NCBI GenBank assembly: GCA_029891345.1
Contig: CM056999.1
Span: 31,988,418 to 32,052,417 of the forward strand
DNA: 64,000 nucleotides
Origin: Dryococelus australis
Taxonomy: Eukaryota > Arthropoda > Insecta > Phasmatodea > Phasmatidae
Direction: 5' to 3'
A model generated the notes under the pieces. The model was not told the origin of the DNA. It saw nothing but the letters and a program-made list of their open reading frames with translations, and did no database searches. Made by a program: the position numbers and the translations under genes. Of the stretch, positions 24,951-37,240 are shown piece by piece (the stretch's first letter is position 1; each line of letters begins with the position of its first letter).

Positions 24951-26161
24951 TGTGGGGAGGGTGGTAACCATATCTGAGGAGAGTAGGAATGATGAGTGAA
25001 GTGGGTGTAGGTAGGGGAGAGGGGTGATAGTGCATCAGGTATTCAGAATAAATATCAGGATGAGAAGATAGTATAGAATCTCGCATCAGGAACCCAATTA
25101 ATTTGAGAAGTAATCACAACACAGCTCTGGTGGGGGAGAAGGAGGGGTGGGATGTAGATAGGTGAAAGGGTTGGAGCCGAGTACGGAGCTGTTTACAGAG
25201 CTAAATGAGGAGCCATTGAGGAGCAAGGTGAAGTTAGGTGGCCTAGCTTTTCCAGTGATTTCGGCACTAGGTTAATCTTTTGGGACTACGTCTTAAGGTC
25301 AAGGTCAAGGTAATAAATAAGTGAAGTAGAACGCCCCCGCTCCTACTACTGTCAATATAGCAGTAAGCAATTATTTTAATGATTATACTATTTAAGAATT
25401 ATTTATTGTTAAATTTGGTAGTATACGAATTTGACACAAAATTAAGTAACATCTCAAAATTCCATCATTAATGCCAGAATTTGAAAAGCCGGCCATCGAA
25501 CAGAAAACATATTGTATGGTTTATGAAAAATTAAAGTTACTTAGTCTTTCATATTTTTAGTTTTAAGGGGTTTAGCTGTGGTATGTCAGAATTTGCGTCC
25601 ACGTTCACAACTGATCTGCAGGAATGTGTATTCTGTTTGCCCCTGAATTTTTAAAGATATGAATTTATGTATTCTTTTCACGGTTGTGGTTTGATATCTG
25701 CTTAAGTAATTTTGCGTGAACGATGCAAATCATTGGTATGTGAAATATATTTTGATTTAATCAACTTTTATCAAGATATAATGATGTTTTTTTCTATTTG
25801 TAAATCCTGTACCACGATACATTCTTCAGCAAAAAAAGGCAAGCCTGGATTCTTTATTCTATTGTAGTCGTATACTGTAGAACACTTTACCCACAAAGTT
25901 GTGTACTTATGAATATTACAGATTATAAACCAATTTGTATTTACGTTAGATGTAATTTAAAGTGATATATTTTTGACAGAATTTAAAATTTATTAAAATT
26001 GTGTAGTACAAACTATTGTAACTACTAAATTAATCAGTTTCCAAGTGATGAATGCTACACGTTGGATTTGTATGATGTGCCAAAAGTATTGTAGCTGAAA
26101 TTTTTTAATCTAAATGTTGTTATTTTGATAATTTTGAAAAATGTATTTTTTTTCTTTGCAG
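24951..26161. other. Intergenic; possible intron upstream of the 26,162 exon candidate
   Basis: 24,950-25,320 is purine-rich (gaggggtgggatgtag-type), then AT-rich. The tract 26,140-26,161 is T-rich and ends in ttgcag, a strong acceptor for the next entry. No upstream exon could be identified. Confidence 0.4.
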
Positions 26162-27397
26162 GTAAGGGATCATTTTGAAATTCACGGAAGAACCGGTGTA
26201 GCTGTTCTCATTTGTCGGTAAGAATTCTCCTGATATCTCTATCCACATCTTTATCTGCTCAATCCGTATATTCAGAGTTGTCATCAGTCACGTAATCATT
26301 TCTTTCATAAGTTAAACGTGGTTCCCGTACAGGCAATTTCAAAAGTTTTTATTGCTTACATGCAATATATAAGTATCTAGTGAGCATATCTTACTTTTAA
26401 GACATTGTCTTTGGCTGGAGGAAAAGTTGCGAAACTACCAGTGAAGTAAAGCTATTTAAAAAAATGATCAATGCAATTTTGAAATGATTCAGAAGTAAAC
26501 GTGAAACATGTCTGAAAAAGGGCCTATTAAAACTGGATTTGAATCCCAGGTAAATTTCATCCACTATATCGAAATATGGATGCCTAATTGTGTATTGTTT
26601 AAAGAGAAAGGTAGCACCTACGAAAATGTAAAAAAATTCTTTTTTGTCAATATTGCGATGGCTAAGAAGTTGTGTGATTGTAAGTGATTTGAGTTCCTTT
26701 TGGTACATTGGTCGGAAAACATTTTCCAGTATATAAATATGAGTAAATTATACAAAAGGTTAGATTAATATTATCTTGTTTCGACACAGTAAAAATTGTT
26801 CATATTTTTGTGATTTAGTTGGAATACATAAAGCAATCATAGTAATGAATGAAGCAATAATTTAAATCAAATACACTGTATTATATTTTCCATTTTTGCT
26901 AAAATAAATCGTAATTTTCGGAAAATTCGGTGCTATAACGTTACATACACACTTATGTTTACAAACATAATAATATTACAAACCGTACGTGTTCGTGGGC
27001 AATTATGAAGTACAATTTTTAACGAACTATTTATGAAAACTTGTCTACAATCTTCGGTAATAACGATAACATCGGCGTATTGCGTATCATCCATTACCGA
27101 ATTCAGACAACTTTATTTACTACAGGATGCACACATAACATATCAAAGCGGACTGTCTTTTACATATCGACGTTATTTTTCACTGCAATATTTACAGTTA
27201 AGTGATAGTTATTTCAATAATATCATAATTGTTTACATGAATTTAATTTCGCTTTAGAGCGAATGTGTTACCAAAAATTCTTCAACTGGAAGGATACGGT
27301 CGGGACATTCTGTGCCCAGTCTTTATTCAGTGCAAAACTAGAAGTGAATATTACCATGCAGCAGCCGATACTGGAGTTAGAGTGGTAGACGTATAAC
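26162..27397 (+). CDS. Candidate 3' end of a host gene: two exons, product unknown
   Basis: Exon one, 26,162-26,217 (56 bases), sits between a T-rich tract ending in ttgcag and a gtaagaat donor. It reads VRDHFEIHGRTGVAVLIC plus two bases. Exon two starts at 27,258 after gctttag. The two leftover bases plus its first base make an Arg codon. It then reads ANVLPKILQLEGYGRDILC, PVFIQCKTRSEYYHAA and ADTGVRVVDV to a TAA at 27,395-27,397. The phase match across a 1.04 kb intron, the in-frame stop, the locally higher GC and the aataaa at 27,898-27,903 all favour a real terminal exon pair. I do not recognise the family. A competing acceptor two bases downstream (27,260) would give a shorter frame ending at a TAG. 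Upstream exons would lie beyond or within the foldback region. It may also be a chance frame or an old gene fragment. Confidence 0.45.
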
Positions 27398-27897
27398 ATT
27401 TCCACCAGCTCCTGGAATATAGTCTTAACTAAGCTCATTTAAGTACAGAAATGACGTTTAGATTTTCTTATAGTTTTTCACGACATAAAAATTTATGTTT
27501 TTTTTGTCGGCCCTGGCGAGAGCTAATATATCAAAACCACCACTTACGTGTGTGAAAATTACATTACTGACTTGATTAGATTTAATTGCTAAGTTATGTT
27601 TGTCCAAAAATTGGTGTAGTAGCTTAGTAGCAGCTTTTTCTTTCGAAAGGTAATTTATTTCTGGGGAATTGAAAATACTTATTTCTATAAACAATACCCA
27701 TTGAGAATGAACTGTGAGGTTTATGACTTTGGGAGTTATTGATAGGGTCATATAATTTGTGCAGTTAAAAAAGTTTACCGCATCTAGGCTATTCGTATTA
27801 AAGGGAGAATTTTAAACTTAAAAAAAATATATCACTCCCTCCTAAGTTCATAACTGCTATCGTACACACCGGTGTGCTCCCAGTTATATTATTAGCA

Positions 27898-27903
27898 AAT
27901 AAA
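27898..27903 (+). terminator. Polyadenylation signal candidate
   Basis: An aataaa lies about 500 bases after the TAA of the exon candidate, a plausible 3' untranslated length. In AT-rich DNA this hexamer is common, so support is weak. Confidence 0.3.
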
Positions 27904-28894
27904 GTAAAATAGTTCCAAATCTTAACGTTGTTGTGGTGTGAGTTTAATGTTTAAATTTATGGAAGTCATGTTTATATTTTTAATTTTTTTTACTCATTAC
28001 TAGCACATTAAACAGTTAGGATCACATTTAGGTTCCCAAATATTTCAAATTATTACTTGACTGACGCACTGGTGAAGTTATTAGGCCCATAGGTATCTAA
28101 ATTTTACATATGTTGGAAGGATACAAAATTAGGAGGAAGTGCTCAATTAACCATGAACACACTATAACATGATTTTATGGTATCCCTTATTCTAAAAAAA
28201 AAAACATAACATTTATTTCGTGCATTTGAACTCATCGTCCAAGATACTATCTTAAATTTTCTGTGAAACTCGTAAGTACCTGAGCAGTAATGCCTATGAA
28301 AGAGAGAAGCGCTCATAAAATGCTCTATCTTGCCAGCAAAATAAAGAAATGCATAGTATTCAATGAATTTGCAAAATTATTTTTCTTTATGAAATGTTAT
28401 TATGGTTAGTATACTTTAACATTTCTTTGCCGCATTTAAACGTGAATCTTCACGTAACTATCACGGTATGAAGATAAATGCGTAGTAAATAATTGTAAGA
28501 TAATTTATTATCTTTATTTGTTCTAACACTTTTTTTGTCCACTTTCTAATCTGGCAGAAGTCGCGCAAATCAGAAATTTGATATTTTTTTTTTAGAATTA
28601 TTAATTAGCTAAAACATATGCAAGTGTCAAATATAATTTATTTCCACATTTTGTTTAACACATGCCAGAGTTCACCAGTCGATAATAAAAATGATAGAAG
28701 GCATGGAAGATTCGTTTGGAAATTCAGAGGACGCATCATACTTACAAAGCTCCCACCTGTGTACTGTGCTGTAACACATTTTAAATGTGGTTTCTTTGAC
28801 AAAACTGACCAATTGCGTCCATACTGTGTGTGTATACAAAAATAAAACATACCCCAGACTATACCGGAATGGTACATTAAATATGTAACACATA
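27904..28894. other. Intergenic, nothing recognised
   Basis: AT-rich. A poly-A run (28,194-28,204) and a poly-T run (28,585-28,593) are the only low-complexity features seen. Confidence 0.45.
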
Positions 28895-30108
28895 CAACAC
28901 TATCGACCAAAAAGTAATTGGGCACACGTGAAGATAGGTAATTCAGTACGTCAGTTGACTTGTGTGGCCGCCATACGCTGCAGGCCGGTGTAGAACCAGT
29001 TGACAAGGAGATGGCACGAGTTACAGAGCTATCAGACTTCGATAAGGGCGTGATTGTGGGCTGCCATCTCAGTGGGCTGTCTACCCGGGCGATTACACGG
29101 AAGGTAAACCGGCCCAAATCAACGGTCGCATTCGTCCTGTGTAAGTGGAAGATCGATGGGCATTGTGCCAATGTTGCACGTTCTGAGCGACCTCCAATCT
29201 TGACCGACAGAAATCGCAGAACACTGAAACGTGAAATTGTCAAAAATAGGGCACGGCCCATGGATACCATCCGACAGGAGTTTCATGCAGCTACAGGAGT
29301 ATCGGTTTCCATTGGAACACTGCGTACAGAGGCCCACCGACTTGGATATTTCGGAAGAGCAGGTGCACATAAGCCCCATATCACGACAAGCAATAAAGCT
29401 CGGCGACTCAGGTGGTGTTTGAAATGTCGCAACTGGACACTGGAGCAGTGTAAATCGGTTCTGTGGAGTGATGAGTCGAGCTTTTACATTATTCCGGTCC
29501 GATGGACATGTATGGGTGAGGCGTCTACCAGGGAACGGCTTCTGCCGGAGTATATAGTGCCAACTAGGAAATCTGACGGTGGTGGAGTGATTGTGTGGGG
29601 CTGTTTCACGGCCTTCGGCGTAGGACCGCTGGTGTTTGTCCGCGGTAGCATGAACACAGAGGCCTATTGTAAAATTCTGGATAGTGAAATGCTCCCAACA
29701 TTGTGGCGTTTTTTACGAAATGGACGCGTGTTACTTCCAGTATGACAATGCCAGGTGCCATGTTTCAAGGGCTACTATGCACTGGTGGGCCGACAAAAAT
29801 ATTCGCCAATTGGACTGGCCCGCCCAGAGCCTCGACCTCAACCCTATAGAACATATTTGGGACGAATTGGATCGCCGGGTGAGGGCTCGTCAGGCGCAGC
29901 CAAAATCCATTGCTCAACTCATGGAATGGTTGCAAGAGGAATGGCGACGAATCCCCGTGTATGCCCTGCAAACACTCGTAGAGAGCATGCCAGACAGAGT
30001 GGCTGCTGTTATAGCCGCAAGAGGTTGCCCTACGAGATTCTGACAGGGTGACAACCACCGAGCAAACATTGTAGACAGGTGCCCAATTACTTTTTGGTTG
30101 ATAGTGTA
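28895..30108 (+). mobile_element. Tc1-type DNA transposon, about 1.2 kb
   Basis: The ends are near-identical inverted repeats. The left starts at about 28,895 with caacactatcgacc, then aaaaagtaattgggcac. The right (30,070-30,108) is the inverse with one internal change (atcaacc for atcgacc) and a small difference at the tip. TA dinucleotides flank both ends (28,893-28,894 and 30,109-30,110), as expected for Tc1/mariner target duplications. Length, the single transposase and its orientation are typical of the family. The near-identity of the ends suggests a younger insertion than the other elements here. Confidence 0.9.
28960..30043 (+). pseudogene. Tc1-type transposase, broken by small indels
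   Basis: The start is the ATG at 28,960 or, more likely, the in-frame ATG at 29,011 (MARVTELSDFDKGVIVG). Paired helix-turn-helix domains follow: LSTRAITRKVNRPKSTV, then a second helix-turn-helix region to about residue 145 with GTLRTEAHRLGYFGR. The catalytic domain has LWSDESSF (first Asp), VWGCFTAFGVGPL, FQYDNARCHVS (second Asp) and SLDLNPIEHIWDELDRR (third acidic residue in NPIE), ending near ARGCPTRF at 30,043. About 14 codons after DESSF are read out of frame between two compensating one-base indels (near 29,495 and 29,531), because the neighbouring frame there shows the family-like SDGHVWVRRLPGE. A third indel in the T run at 29,709-29,714 shifts the frame before FQYDNA and truncates the first frame at 29,745. 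The family is a cut-and-paste transposase acting on its own ends. This copy should not make a working enzyme. Confidence 0.88.
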
Positions 30109-30526
30109 TAAAATATTATTTTGGATCTGTCCAACGTCGTTGAAAACGTTTGCTTCAGACTACTCTGTCTTAAAACATCATACCCTGGACACGAGTTAAC
30201 ATTGATAGGAGCCTACTGTTATAGAGCGGATTTGTGGTTAACCTTATACAATAATGGGTTAGGGGTTTTATGGTTGTGGTGTATGATAGGTGCTGCAGCA
30301 TATGGTAGAGCCCCTTCAAATATGCTGCGTTCCTACCTCGCTAATACTAACTCAGGCCCACGAGTATCAATGAAGAGTTCACCTACCTACAAATCAAGGA
30401 AGCCAGATAAATAAAATCATTAATTAAATTAGCCAAGTACTGTTTTACTTGTTCATATTATAAATGTAGTTTCAGGCAGATAAAAAATTGTAGTCCATTT
30501 TTTTTGCATAAATACATGTCATAAAA
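30109..30526. other. Short intergenic stretch
   Basis: It contains a 97-codon plus-strand frame (30,121-30,414) with no recognisable motif, which I treat as chance. Confidence 0.3.
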
Positions 30527-30914
30527 ACGACCTAACTGTTTCTTAGCTACGTGTGTGAAATGACCAGAAAGTGCGGCTCTGTTAATTACTTCGTAGTACT
30601 ACTAACGACCTAACAGTTTCTTAGCTACGTGTGTGAGATAGCCAGAAAGTGCGGCTCTGTTAATTACTTCGTAATACTACTAACGACCTAACAGTTTCTT
30701 ACCTACGTGTGTGAAATGGCCAGAAAGCGGCTCTGTTAATTACTTCGTAGTACTACTAACGTCCTAACAGTTTCTTAGCTACGTGTGTGAAATGACCAGA
30801 AAGTGCGGCTCTGTTAATTACTTCGTAGTACTACTAACGACCTAACAGTTTCTTAGCTACGTGTTTGAGATGGCCAGAGAGCGTCTCTGTTAATTATTTC
30901 GTAGTACTACTAAC
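30527..30914. repeat. Minisatellite, 5 x 78 bp
   Basis: Units start at 30,527, 30,605, 30,683, 30,759 and 30,837 (steps 78, 78, 76, 78). Each contains acgacctaacagtttcttag and gttaattacttcgtagtac. Copies 3 and 5 lack a tg before cggctctg or its variant. Units differ at few positions, so the array is fairly young. Confidence 0.95.
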
Positions 30915-32200
30915 GGTGCCAGATCTTTTTTTTTTTGTTTTTTGTTTTAAAGATGCATATGATCTAGGAGTAAATTTTTGGTGTAGAAAACTAATTAAAA
31001 TTTCGGTTCTGACTTTAAAAGAAATCGGTTTTCGTAGAATACAATTCGTATGTTCTACTGTTATAAGTAAATCCCGTTCTTTGTCATCACAGATAAATTA
31101 CAGAACGTACAGGTTCCACATACCTTACTCAATTGTAGAAAGTTTTAAAATATCTTTAGAAAATTGATCCACTAATGTGCATGCTTATAGTGTACACAGA
31201 GTGCAGTTTGTCGGGTACCGGTATATGATCGTTTAATTAAAATGTTTTTATTGTACTTTAAATTCACTTCAAATTCGCAAAATCGTATCTAACCCAGATG
31301 CCGTTTGGTGCTATTTGGTAACAAATTCGACCTACTTTTAGCTTTGTAATATACGCACATGTATAGCCTATTAAAACCTCCAGTCCATGAAATTGAGCAA
31401 TGTTTTTATTTACGGAACTGTGCGTGACATGCATTCGCAATTCGCAAAGTAATTATTTTCTGTAGCCTCTAATCACACGAGGGGAAATGTACAAATTGGC
31501 ACATGTCAAGGAAATTGTCGCTTTATATACATTGTCGCACATTAGTTACGGGAACGTTTAGTTCCACGTACAATAGTAATGCGTGTAATAATAGTAATAA
31601 TACCTAATAATTTTCATTGCCTAGCATTTACAACTCTGACGCTGTGTTTAATGTAAACTTGAGGGTGCGTTTTTGTAGACATCGCAAATGATTACATTTG
31701 TAAATTCGCTTGTCTGTTAATGTGACAAGTAGTAATAACGACATGCTGTAGTTTGAAGCGATTATAAAAACTAACTCTGCCGGAAGTATGAGGTTCCATA
31801 ACGACAGAGCGCTTATAATATCATTCTGAGCACTCATATTTGACAATAATTTTTTCCTATCTGCAATGTCTCAGTCTTTCGGCATTTATACAAGATTCTT
31901 TTAGAATTCTATCGATTAATTGGGACCAAACTGATCGGTGCACTAAAGTCTTGCTCATTTTGGTCGTAAGTATTCTGGAAGAGACAACTGTGCTTCGAAA
32001 CAAGTATTGCTGTACTCGAGACCGTATATTTTTTCAAGAAATTATATTCTGTATGCGAGAGAATAGCAACTACAGTCTTGAATAACACGTATGTTATTCA
32101 AGATTCGATTGGCCCCCACAAGTGGTTCCCGGGCGGAATTTCCGGGTCCGCCAGTCCGAAAGGAAGAAAATGAACGCGGACAACAGGTACTGATGTAGAC
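30915..32200. other. Intergenic, nothing recognised
   Basis: AT-rich. The frames at 30,865-31,167 and 31,628-32,085 lack motifs. A short palindrome-like acacgtatgttattcaag near 32,085 faces tcttgaataa just before it. Confidence 0.4.
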
Positions 32201-32523
32201 ATTCGTGCACTACCAAATACTCTAAACAACGACAACTGCGTACACTAACAAATACTGTAAACAACCACATATTCGTGCACTACCAAATACTCTAAACAAC
32301 GACAACTGCGTACACTAACAAATACTGTAAACAACCACATATTCGTGCAATACCAAATACTCTAAACAACGACAACTGCGTACACTAACAAATACTCTAA
32401 ACAACCACACATTCGTGCACTACCAAATACTCTAAACAACGACAACTGCGTACACTAACAAATACTCTAAACAACCACACATTCGTGCACTAACAAATAC
32501 TCTAAATCAACCACACACTCGTC
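32201..32523. repeat. Minisatellite, 4.6 x 70 bp with 35 bp sub-repeat
   Basis: Units begin with attcgtgca at 32,201, 32,271, 32,341, 32,411 and 32,481. Within a unit, ctaccaaatactctaaacaac and its variant ctaacaaatactgtaaacaa are about 35 bases apart, so the 70 bp unit is a doubled 35 bp ancestor (higher-order repeat). Confidence 0.95.
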
Positions 32524-34859
32524 AAATTGAACAATCCGTTTTTTGTTTCATTTTTCATATGAAATAAAAACAATTTTTTTTTTACAAAATAGTAATTTAT
32601 TTTTTATTTTTGCAGTGTCATTACATCCAAATAGATCAATGTTAATCCTTCAATGTTACAATGAGATAGTTAAAAAAATAACTGTTTAAGGGCGCAAATA
32701 AAACATTGACAATATGGGTGCATTCTGTAATATATATTACTTACTACCTTGTGATGAAAATAGAGGGATTATTGAATACATATTTTGACGTTCCTGCATA
32801 TCTAAAAGCCTTAAATTGTTAGATTTATGACATAGTTTTTAAAACTAGCTTGATATACCTTTTGACACAGTAAAACATCAATTACTAATATCACAACACA
32901 AGCACCTACTGCGGAGGCTGGTTACTGTAGTAACAACTGGCTGATGGGACGTTAGAAGGTGTATCTAGTTTCCTTTAATTAAAAAATTTACTAAACAAAT
33001 TTTGGACAAATATTTTTGCCGTAACTCGGCAGGCAGGGTGGTTCACCTAAGCATTGTAAATGTGTGGCTAGTTGTTACGCAGGTATCGAATAAGGAGCTT
33101 TAAAGCAGACTGGGAAAAATGTTGCTGCCGCGGCCTGTAGAGGTGACAGGGCGCTTAGCAGCGTTAACATGTGGCAATTCGGCGATTGGTTGTTGGCCTC
33201 TTCCGTCAGTGAGACGTCGGTGTTTTCTATATTCTTTCACAGTAGAAGAGTTTTAGTTATAAGACACGAGATAAACTTACTGGCCGACGCCTTGATGGCA
33301 TCGCTTTCTGACCTCCACGTTTACTTGATTCCAATCCCAAGGACTTCAAGAATATTTACTTACGTCTGTGTGCGCGTGTGTGAACCGTATTTGAGAAATA
33401 ACGGTAGATAAAGCTGACGTTTGTCAGTCACCCCATTCCTTCCACTGGTACGTCTAAATAAAAAAAAAAATTCTGATAAACAGATAAGGGATTAAATTCG
33501 ATAATTGAAGAGATTAAGTGTATCTTACACTTTTGAGTTAAATACGAAGCGCAAAGATGCCAACAGATCAAATTCTTATTTAATGTAATACGTTTTGAAA
33601 ATTGGGTTTGTCACTACAGTAATTAACGGTTTTTTCCAAGTACATAATCACAAAATGGAAGTACTCTAACTGTCTGCTTGGGGAAATCTTCGAGATAAAG
33701 ACAGAGCACATGGAACAAAGCCAGATACTTAACAATGGACCAGAAACAAAAGAAATGGCGGAGAGCAATCGGCCTCGGAAATGAAAAAAGGGGAAGGGGA
33801 TAGGGGTAGGAGACAAGCAAAGAAAGTGAAACGTACTGGAATGAATCTCGAGCGGATTGGTGCGTGCGTGGGTTGTGGGGGGGGGGGGGGGGCGGAGGCG
33901 GTTCACTTAAGTCCACAGTCTAAAATAGTAACGAGTGAAGATATGAATTTTCATAGATTTATGTATTCGCTTCCCTACGTGCTTTTTCGCTTCAGTAAGG
34001 TTACAGGAAAATGTAGTAGGTGATAAAATAATAAATTAGATTACTTCGTCGCATCCATCCTTTTCAGCCTGCTTTAAGCGACACTGGCGTGTTTCCAATG
34101 TCTTTATAAACCTATTTTTACAGGCTCATTCGTCGTAAAGTGCTGTAAGTTGTTTATCAGACTGCATAGCTCTCCTCAAATGTGTTATTTTTGTTTGCAG
34201 GAACATGGTTGTTTACGTGATTACAAAAAAAAATTGAAGTAATGCGATTTTAAATGGCCAACCTTTTTACTTACCCACGCGTTGGCTTAGTTTTCACCTT
34301 TAGGAATAAATAAGAATAAAATAACACGTTTTCGAACAGCTACAAATAATAGCAATATTCTGCGACGGAAAAAAGAGTTCATATAATTAGTAAGATTAAT
34401 GCGAAAGTGTAATGATAAGTAAAAAGTGTAAAGTTTCTGTGGGCAAAGAATACGTAAGACGATGTAAAGTGTAGGTAAAGTCTGACAGAGTAACACAACA
34501 ACGCTACACACCTCAGTTACTATTGACAGGTATAGCACTAAGAAAATATCTACTTTTTAGTGGAAGCATGACACAGCAGAGACGTTTCAGGCAAAGTGTT
34601 AAATTTAATTAATAATTTTGTCACCGATAGTTGTACATAATAATTAACAATTATTTCTGACAAAGTTAAAAAAAAACAAAATTCAATTAGTTGCCTCGGT
34701 AACACTAGCCCGTCAAGTAAATGGTAACTTTTATTAACTTTAGATCTGGCAATTTAAAATTTAACTTTTAAAAAAGAATAGTGGAATAGGGTTGTTCTCC
34801 AGACTTGCTCAAGGTATCGTAGATAAATAAAGCCAGGGTGTACGTGGATCGAACTAGTA
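32524..34859. other. Intergenic with a poly-G run
   Basis: AT-rich; poly-G at 33,877-33,892. A T-rich tract ending ttgtttgcag at 34,200 precedes a 13-codon frame to a TAA (34,201-34,242), with aataaa near 34,305. This is exon-like but too short to call. The 33,580-34,023 frames are driven by the poly-G run. Confidence 0.35.
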
Positions 34860-35090
34860 TGGGCAGTCAGCTTGAGTTCCGTCTCTGCTTCATTAAAATT
34901 AATCGATGACTTAACTGAATTAGATCGAGTACGACGAAATCTGGAAGGTCTTGAAGATCCAGCTGATCTGGTCGTAGGCAGGAGCATTCCCATGAATGCA
35001 GCACGACACCTTCTTGAGGTCTTCCCTTACTTCGGCTCGCGAGACTATAATGCAAATACAGTTACAGCAGTTACATACACATCGTAGCAG
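34860..35090. other. Exon-like open region, strand undecided
   Basis: About 220 bases are open on the plus strand (VSASLKLIDDLTELDRVRRN then LEGLEDPADLVVGRSIP) and also in two minus-strand frames (one with RRTRSNSVKSSINFNEAETE). Composition is closer to coding than the surroundings. No family was recognised and no clear splice pair chosen. It could be an exon, a processed fragment or part of an unknown mobile element. Confidence 0.25.
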
Positions 35091-37240
35091 CTCGACTTAC
35101 TTAACCTGTAAAGTAGCGTGGGCGGCGACCGATGCAGGTCTGCGTCTCACTATTCTGGCTCACGCGTCTTCGTCTACATCGAGACGGCGTGTTTACACTA
35201 GCGAACTTCTTGACAGTACCTTGGAATTGAATCTAAATGACTTCAGGCTGAGCCCATGAGGGTCAGCGTCCTGCCGTCGGAAGCGAAGATGGCTAAAATC
35301 TCATTCAAAAAACTTAATTAAAATACGCTTTCGAAAATCAACCAATCACGAGAATGGTAGACGCAAAATTACTCATCACGGCGCTTAGTTGCTCGGAAAC
35401 TAGAGTCTTCTAAATACAATAAAAATACAGCATACTGTAAATACATATAAATACGCTGCAAAACAAAATAATTCATTAAATGAACCGAGAAGTTAATATA
35501 AATAATAAATAACATAATTAGTGTGCCAAGGCAAAATTATTTTCATGAAATAAAACAATGTTTTAAAATTACATAAATAAACAAATCATTAATATTTTGT
35601 ATATGGCGCATATTTACGACAATACAAAAGTTTTAAGATATTTTTTTATCCATTTTCGTTTTTTAATGCATTGAAAATTTTGCAGTTATTTTGTTTCATT
35701 ATACTCAACAAAAATTTGGTAGATTCGGTATTCAGTTCACAACTACTACAGTATTAAATACGACAATTTTCAATGTGTATTTTATATTGCGTACTGAAAA
35801 TATAGCAAATGATCTTCAAAATGTAATTTCTGATACGGAATTTGACTTGATAACAAAACTGCTGCTCTAAATTACTCTGCTGCTGCACGCATAATCATCT
35901 CTTTCCCACAGCCCTGTGTGTGTAGACTTACCAAGCATGCAAGTACTTTGTGATCTCTTCCACGTCTAAATTTGAGCAATCGTGTGAACATATATTTATG
36001 TTCACATATATATTCCTGAGTATTTCGTAATTCTGTCTTTCTTTATATACAAATACATACTGTTTGTAGGTGCATAAGTGTTCTTATCCCCGTCTCTTTT
36101 GCCCTTACTCGGGAAAGCAAGCGACGGTATTATACTTCTGTAGTCTGTATTAGCTCGAACCTTTCATGATGCAGTTTTAATTATTTTGTCAAGTGTATGC
36201 CACGTATGTTGCTAAACAAAATATGCATGTCCGACTTTAGGTATAATGCACATTTTTAGTTTGGATAAAATGCGTACTAGTTTTCCAAACGTAAATTCAC
36301 ACAATGGACTGTTTAAAAATGCAATATAATTTTAAGAATGAAGGAAATTTTTTTAAATATAAACTTATTTCTCTCAGGGAAGTTCTCTATGTGTCAAACG
36401 AGGATTATTGTGCGTAGTACGGAGCATACTTGGAAACTTGTTTATCTTGATAATTTTTTTTCCAAATTTCTGAAAGTAAAACGATAGTTTGATGAAATGT
36501 GCGAAAAAAAAACACACCATAAATAATTTGTTTTTCTCTGCGATTAAAGTAAATACAAGATGTCAAAATTAATAAATATGAATTAGTTATTCGTATCAAG
36601 TAAAGGGTCCATTTATATAGTTGGAAAAGTGAATAGCAAAATAATGAAAATAACTCATTAAAAATAAACGATCGGAAGAACATTACTATACCAAACTTTA
36701 AATGACGAACAATTTATTAAATTCTGCGAAATGCTAAAAAAATAATATCCTACAGTCTCATGCCAAAAAGATCTTCTGATCCTAAGTGTGGATACACTAG
36801 CTGAATTATGTTAACATTCAGTTCTTAGGCCCATGGCGCACATAACAAGCATAGCATAACAAGCATAGCATAAAGAAGTAAAAATCCGTATTTGAGATGG
36901 TAACGGCCACAACTCGTATTTGGCGTTAGTTGCGTGACTTGGCGTTAAGATGGTCATCTCTGAATGTTTTACGTAAAGTTTTCAACGCCTGTGAATGAGA
37001 ATGTGAAATGTCATAAAAACTGATGTAGCCAACGTATGCATACAAAAATCCCTTCGCGGGAAGAATTATTTCCTATTCGTTTGCTCTTTCTAAGTGGTCA
37101 GAGAAAGGATTTTTTTTTTTTTTTTTCACGTTAACGCCGATTGTGTGAAGACGGTTTTGCTCGTTATGATTTGTGAGTATTGGTATTTAAGCCAAGTTGA
37201 TTGTGGACGGGGCTCTAAACCTCTTCTCTCAAGGCGGTCA
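35091..37240. other. Intergenic, nothing recognised
   Basis: AT-rich. A direct repeat ataacaagcatagc occurs twice at 36,840-36,870. Poly-T at 37,110-37,127. Confidence 0.45.

Noticed and set aside
28638-29270. 210-codon minus-strand frame, the second longest in the window
   Set aside because: It is antisense to the Tc1 transposase and crosses the transposon's left end. The plus strand carries the conserved helix-turn-helix and DDE motifs.
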